NCBI GenBank assembly: GCA_002333425.1 | Contig: DDBL01000240.1 | Coordinates: forward strand, 44,829-78,738 | DNA from: Leptospiraceae bacterium UBA2033 | Lineage (GTDB): Bacteria > Spirochaetota > Leptospiria > Leptospirales > Leptospiraceae | Length of the DNA stretch: 33,910 nt | Direction of reading: 5' to 3' | Shown: one piece after another, positions 31,936 through 33,910 of the stretch | Layout: every line of letters begins with the position of its first letter | Numbering within the stretch: the stretch's first letter is position 1 | Notes under the pieces: model-generated | What the model saw: only the letters and a program-made list of their open reading frames with translations | Database searches by the model: none | Told to the model about the DNA's origin: nothing | Made by a program: the position numbers and the translations under genes

Positions 31936-32943
31936 TTATTTTATCTTAATTATAATTTTTCCTTTTGCTCTGCCTGTTTGTTGGTAGCTGAATGCTTCCC
32001 TTACGTCCTTTAGTGGAAATGTTTTATCCACTAGAGGTTTCACTTTCTTATCCTCGATTAGTTTTGCGATTTTACTTAACTGTTCTCCATTTGCGTTCAT
32101 AAAAAGATATTTGTAATTTACTTTGTATTTTTTGGCAAGAGAAGTATTTTTCATATTTAGAATAAAAAATAAGGATTTGATTATAAAATTCAATCCGTAT
32201 TCATACGCCACATCTGTTGTGGGTATTCCATTTACAGAAATAAGAATCCCACCTGGTTTCAAAACCTTGTAAGACTCATCTCGTGTTTTTCCTCCAAGAG
32301 TATCGAATACTAGGTCGTAGCCGCTTAGTTTGTCTTGAAAGTTTTCTTTTTTGTAGTCAATGACTATATCTGCGCCGAGACTCTTTACAAGTTCCACGTT
32401 TGCCGTGCTTGTGGTTGTCGTTACTTCTGCGCCAATATTTTTTGCGAGTTGGATGGCAATACTTCCCACACCACCAGATCCTGCGTGGATAAGAACCTTT
32501 TGCCCCTTTTGTAAATTTCCTAACTCAAACAAAGCCTGCCACGATGTAAGACCTACAAGTGGAATTCCTGCTGCTTCTTCAAAACTTAGATTCTTCGGTT
32601 TAAGTCCAGCTTCGTCTTGTTTGACGCTACAAAATTCTGCAAATGTGCCTACGACTTTTTTCTTTCCTGGTCGGAAATATACTTCATCTCCAACTTTGAA
32701 CTTATTCGCGTTAGCCCCTAACTGTACAACTACACCAGCACCATCATTCCCAAGTACATGAGGCATTTTATAATCGAGCATTACTTTTACATCGCCTTTC
32801 ATGACTTTCCAATCAATGGGGTTAACACTGGCTGCCCGCATTTCGATTAAAATTTCGTCATCACCAACTTCTGGTTTTGGAAAATCTTCCACATATTCGA
32901 TTACTTCGTTGCCACCATATTTACGAATGATGCTTGCTTTCAT
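31936..32943 (-). CDS. NADP-dependent quinone-oxidoreductase-like MDR family protein
   Basis: A 335-residue medium-chain dehydrogenase/reductase of the zinc-free quinone oxidoreductase type. The N-terminal GroES-like domain has RAASVNPIDWKVMKGDVKVM and PHVLGNDGAGVVVQLG. The cofactor domain has GLTSWQALFELGNLQKGQKV, then the NADP loop HAGSGGVGSIAIQLAKNIGA, and DLVFDTLGGKTRDESYKVLK. The C-terminus is AFSYQQTGRAKGKIIIKI. No structural or catalytic zinc Cys cluster is present. It reduces quinones or activated alkenes in relatives; the substrate here is unknown. Shine-Dalgarno AGAGGTGA precedes the ATG. It lies between two repeat-filled gaps, so it may be its own transcript. Confidence 0.92.
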   Translation of the reverse strand: MKASIIRKYGGNEVIEYVEDFPKPEVGDDEILIEMRAASVNPIDWKVMKGDVKVMLDYKMPHVLGNDGAGVVVQLGANANKFKVGDEVYFRPGKKKVVGTFAEFCSVKQDEAGLKPKNLSFEEAAGIPLVGLTSWQALFELGNLQKGQKVLIHAGSGGVGSIAIQLAKNIGAEVTTTTSTANVELVKSLGADIVIDYKKENFQDKLSGYDLVFDTLGGKTRDESYKVLKPGGILISVNGIPTTDVAYEYGLNFIIKSLFFILNMKNTSLAKKYKVNYKYLFMNANGEQLSKIAKLIEDKKVKPLVDKTFPLKDVREAFSYQQTGRAKGKIIIKIK

Positions 32944-33022
32944 TGACTCACCTCTTTTTCTTGTATCATTTTATTCCTATAACTTTCCTATTGTACATCT
33001 AAATCACAGCCTTTTCGTTTCA

Positions 33023-33081
33023 GAGATCCCCGATATATCTTGGCTGTTGGGCAAAAGCGGGCGGAAATTTCGGGGATGACA
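33023..33081. repeat. Dispersed palindromic repeat, copy 3 (partial, inverted)
   Basis: GAGATCCCCGATATATC ... GGAAATTTCGGGGATGACA is in the opposite orientation to copy 1 and matches its left hairpin (CCCCGA/TCGGGG with TGACA end), with a longer, different loop. The right-hand ATTCCCA/TGGGAAT half is missing. Confidence 0.65.
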
Positions 33082-33093
33082 CTCTAAAATCTA

Positions 33094-33118
33094 TGCGTCT
33101 CCGTGCCTCTGTGGCAAA
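33094..33118. repeat. Short dispersed CAGAG-type motif, single arm
   Basis: TGCGTCTCCGTGCCTCTGTG followed by GCAAAA is the same orientation as the arm at 31904-31930 and sits directly after palindromic repeat copy 3. The same pairing of the two repeat types is seen at 31605-31752. Confidence 0.6.
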
Positions 33119-33124
33119 ACCATT

Positions 33125-33868
33125 TCATACAATATTCGTCATACCACCATCGACCACGATCGTCTGTGCGTTGATATAAGCCGATGCATCACTCGCTAGA
33201 AAAATTGCAGTTCCCAAAAGCTCTTCCGGTTTACCCATTCGTCCCATTGGAATGCGAGATTTGATTCCTTCCATAAGGGCTTCTTTGGATTTCATATTGC
33301 CAACCATGTCAGTATCAATGAATCCGGGGCAAATAGCGTTTAACCGAAAGCCACTTCGAATCCACTCTGCAGCACAGGCAAGTGTGAGTTGAATGACCGC
33401 TCCCTTAGTTCCTGAATAAACAGTTGCAAGCGTAAATCCCCGTAAGCCTAAGACCGATGCAATGTTGATAATATTTCCGCCGATTTGTTTATGTGCTTTG
33501 TAGTAAGCTTGGCTTGCCCGAAAGACTGCTTTGAAGTTAATATCAATTAGATCATTCATTTCCTTCTCACTCAAATGAGAGCCAGGTTTATTGAGGGAAA
33601 TTCCTGCGTTGTTAATTAAAACATCCAGCTTACCATGTTTAGCCTTAATTTCTGCGATGATGTCTTTGATTTTATCTTCCTCGAGTAGGTTATTGACTCG
33701 ACCTTCAATACTCGCGTCTTTCATCCAAGAGATGGTTTCTGGTTTTGTTCCTGTTCCGTATACGATTGCACCTGCATCGCGAAATCCTTCTGCGAGAGAT
33801 TTTCCAATCCCTCGACTTGCTCCTGTGATTAATATTGTTTTGCCTGTAACATCAAATAGATTTTTCAT
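33125..33868 (-). CDS. SDR family oxidoreductase
   Basis: A 247-residue classical short-chain dehydrogenase. Cofactor motif TGASRGIG (about 15-22), structural NNAG (86-89), catalytic Ser138 (NIASVLG), Tyr151 and Lys155 (YSGTK), and C-terminal NAICPGFIDTDMVGNM and YINAQTIVVDGGM. The layout resembles gluconate 5-dehydrogenase and FabG-type reductases, so the substrate cannot be assigned. The neighbours (acyl-CoA dehydrogenase, MDR) suggest lipid or carbonyl metabolism. Shine-Dalgarno AGAGGAATTT precedes the ATG. The gene is complete; 42 bases upstream remain in the window. Confidence 0.93.
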   Translation of the reverse strand: MKNLFDVTGKTILITGASRGIGKSLAEGFRDAGAIVYGTGTKPETISWMKDASIEGRVNNLLEEDKIKDIIAEIKAKHGKLDVLINNAGISLNKPGSHLSEKEMNDLIDINFKAVFRASQAYYKAHKQIGGNIINIASVLGLRGFTLATVYSGTKGAVIQLTLACAAEWIRSGFRLNAICPGFIDTDMVGNMKSKEALMEGIKSRIPMGRMGKPEELLGTAIFLASDASAYINAQTIVVDGGMTNIV

Positions 33869-33910
33869 AAATTCCTCTTATTTTTTTGTAGCGTTTTCTT
33901 TGATTAGCCC

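Overview
The window looks like low-GC chromosomal DNA from a Leptospiraceae spirochaete, most likely Leptospira or a close relative. The best evidence is two paralogous genes of the DUF1564 family (6184-6684 and 19292-19792), which I know only from Leptospira. Also consistent are the flagellar genes flgB-flgC-fliE and fliK-flgD-flgE, lipoproteins with relaxed spirochaetal lipoboxes, and the general AT-rich composition. I see no phage, insertion sequence, CRISPR array or rRNA.

Layout. 1-2926 (minus) is a hybrid sensor histidine kinase (GAF, PAS repeats, HisKA, HATPase, receiver), split by one in-frame TAA and running off the left edge. Divergent from it, 3132-5639 is a TonB-dependent outer-membrane receptor that also carries one in-frame stop (TGA, 5472-5474), after which the last 54 codons of the barrel still read. 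5667-6041 is a small lipoprotein. After DUF1564 copy A comes a compact plus-strand operon, 7027-13127: a midasin-like AAA-AAA-VWA protein, smpB, der, plsY and an unknown protein. It meets a minus-strand HEAT-repeat protein tail to tail.

14630-17676 (minus) is tRNA-Thr(CGU), ribH, nusB and a membrane-anchored TPR protein, packed so tightly that co-transcription is likely. 17803-24140 is a flagellar island: flgB-flgC-fliE leftward and fliK-flgD-flgE rightward, with DUF1564 copy B and a structured non-coding stretch between the two divergent groups. A clear hairpin terminator follows flgE. Then come a GAF/HD-GYP protein (cyclic-di-GMP type), a FabI-type enoyl-ACP reductase, tsaB (t6A tRNA modification), a lipoprotein-porin pair, and three lipid or redox enzymes (acyl-CoA dehydrogenase, quinone-oxidoreductase-like MDR, SDR) on the minus strand.

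Most striking for follow-up: the midasin-like protein with complementary degenerate AAA modules; DUF1564 read as a tandem ribbon-helix-helix protein; a hook protein with Ser where the spirochaetal cross-linking Cys is expected; the two lone nonsense codons in otherwise intact genes; and several dispersed palindromic repeat families, three of which are nested inside one another at 31605-31930.
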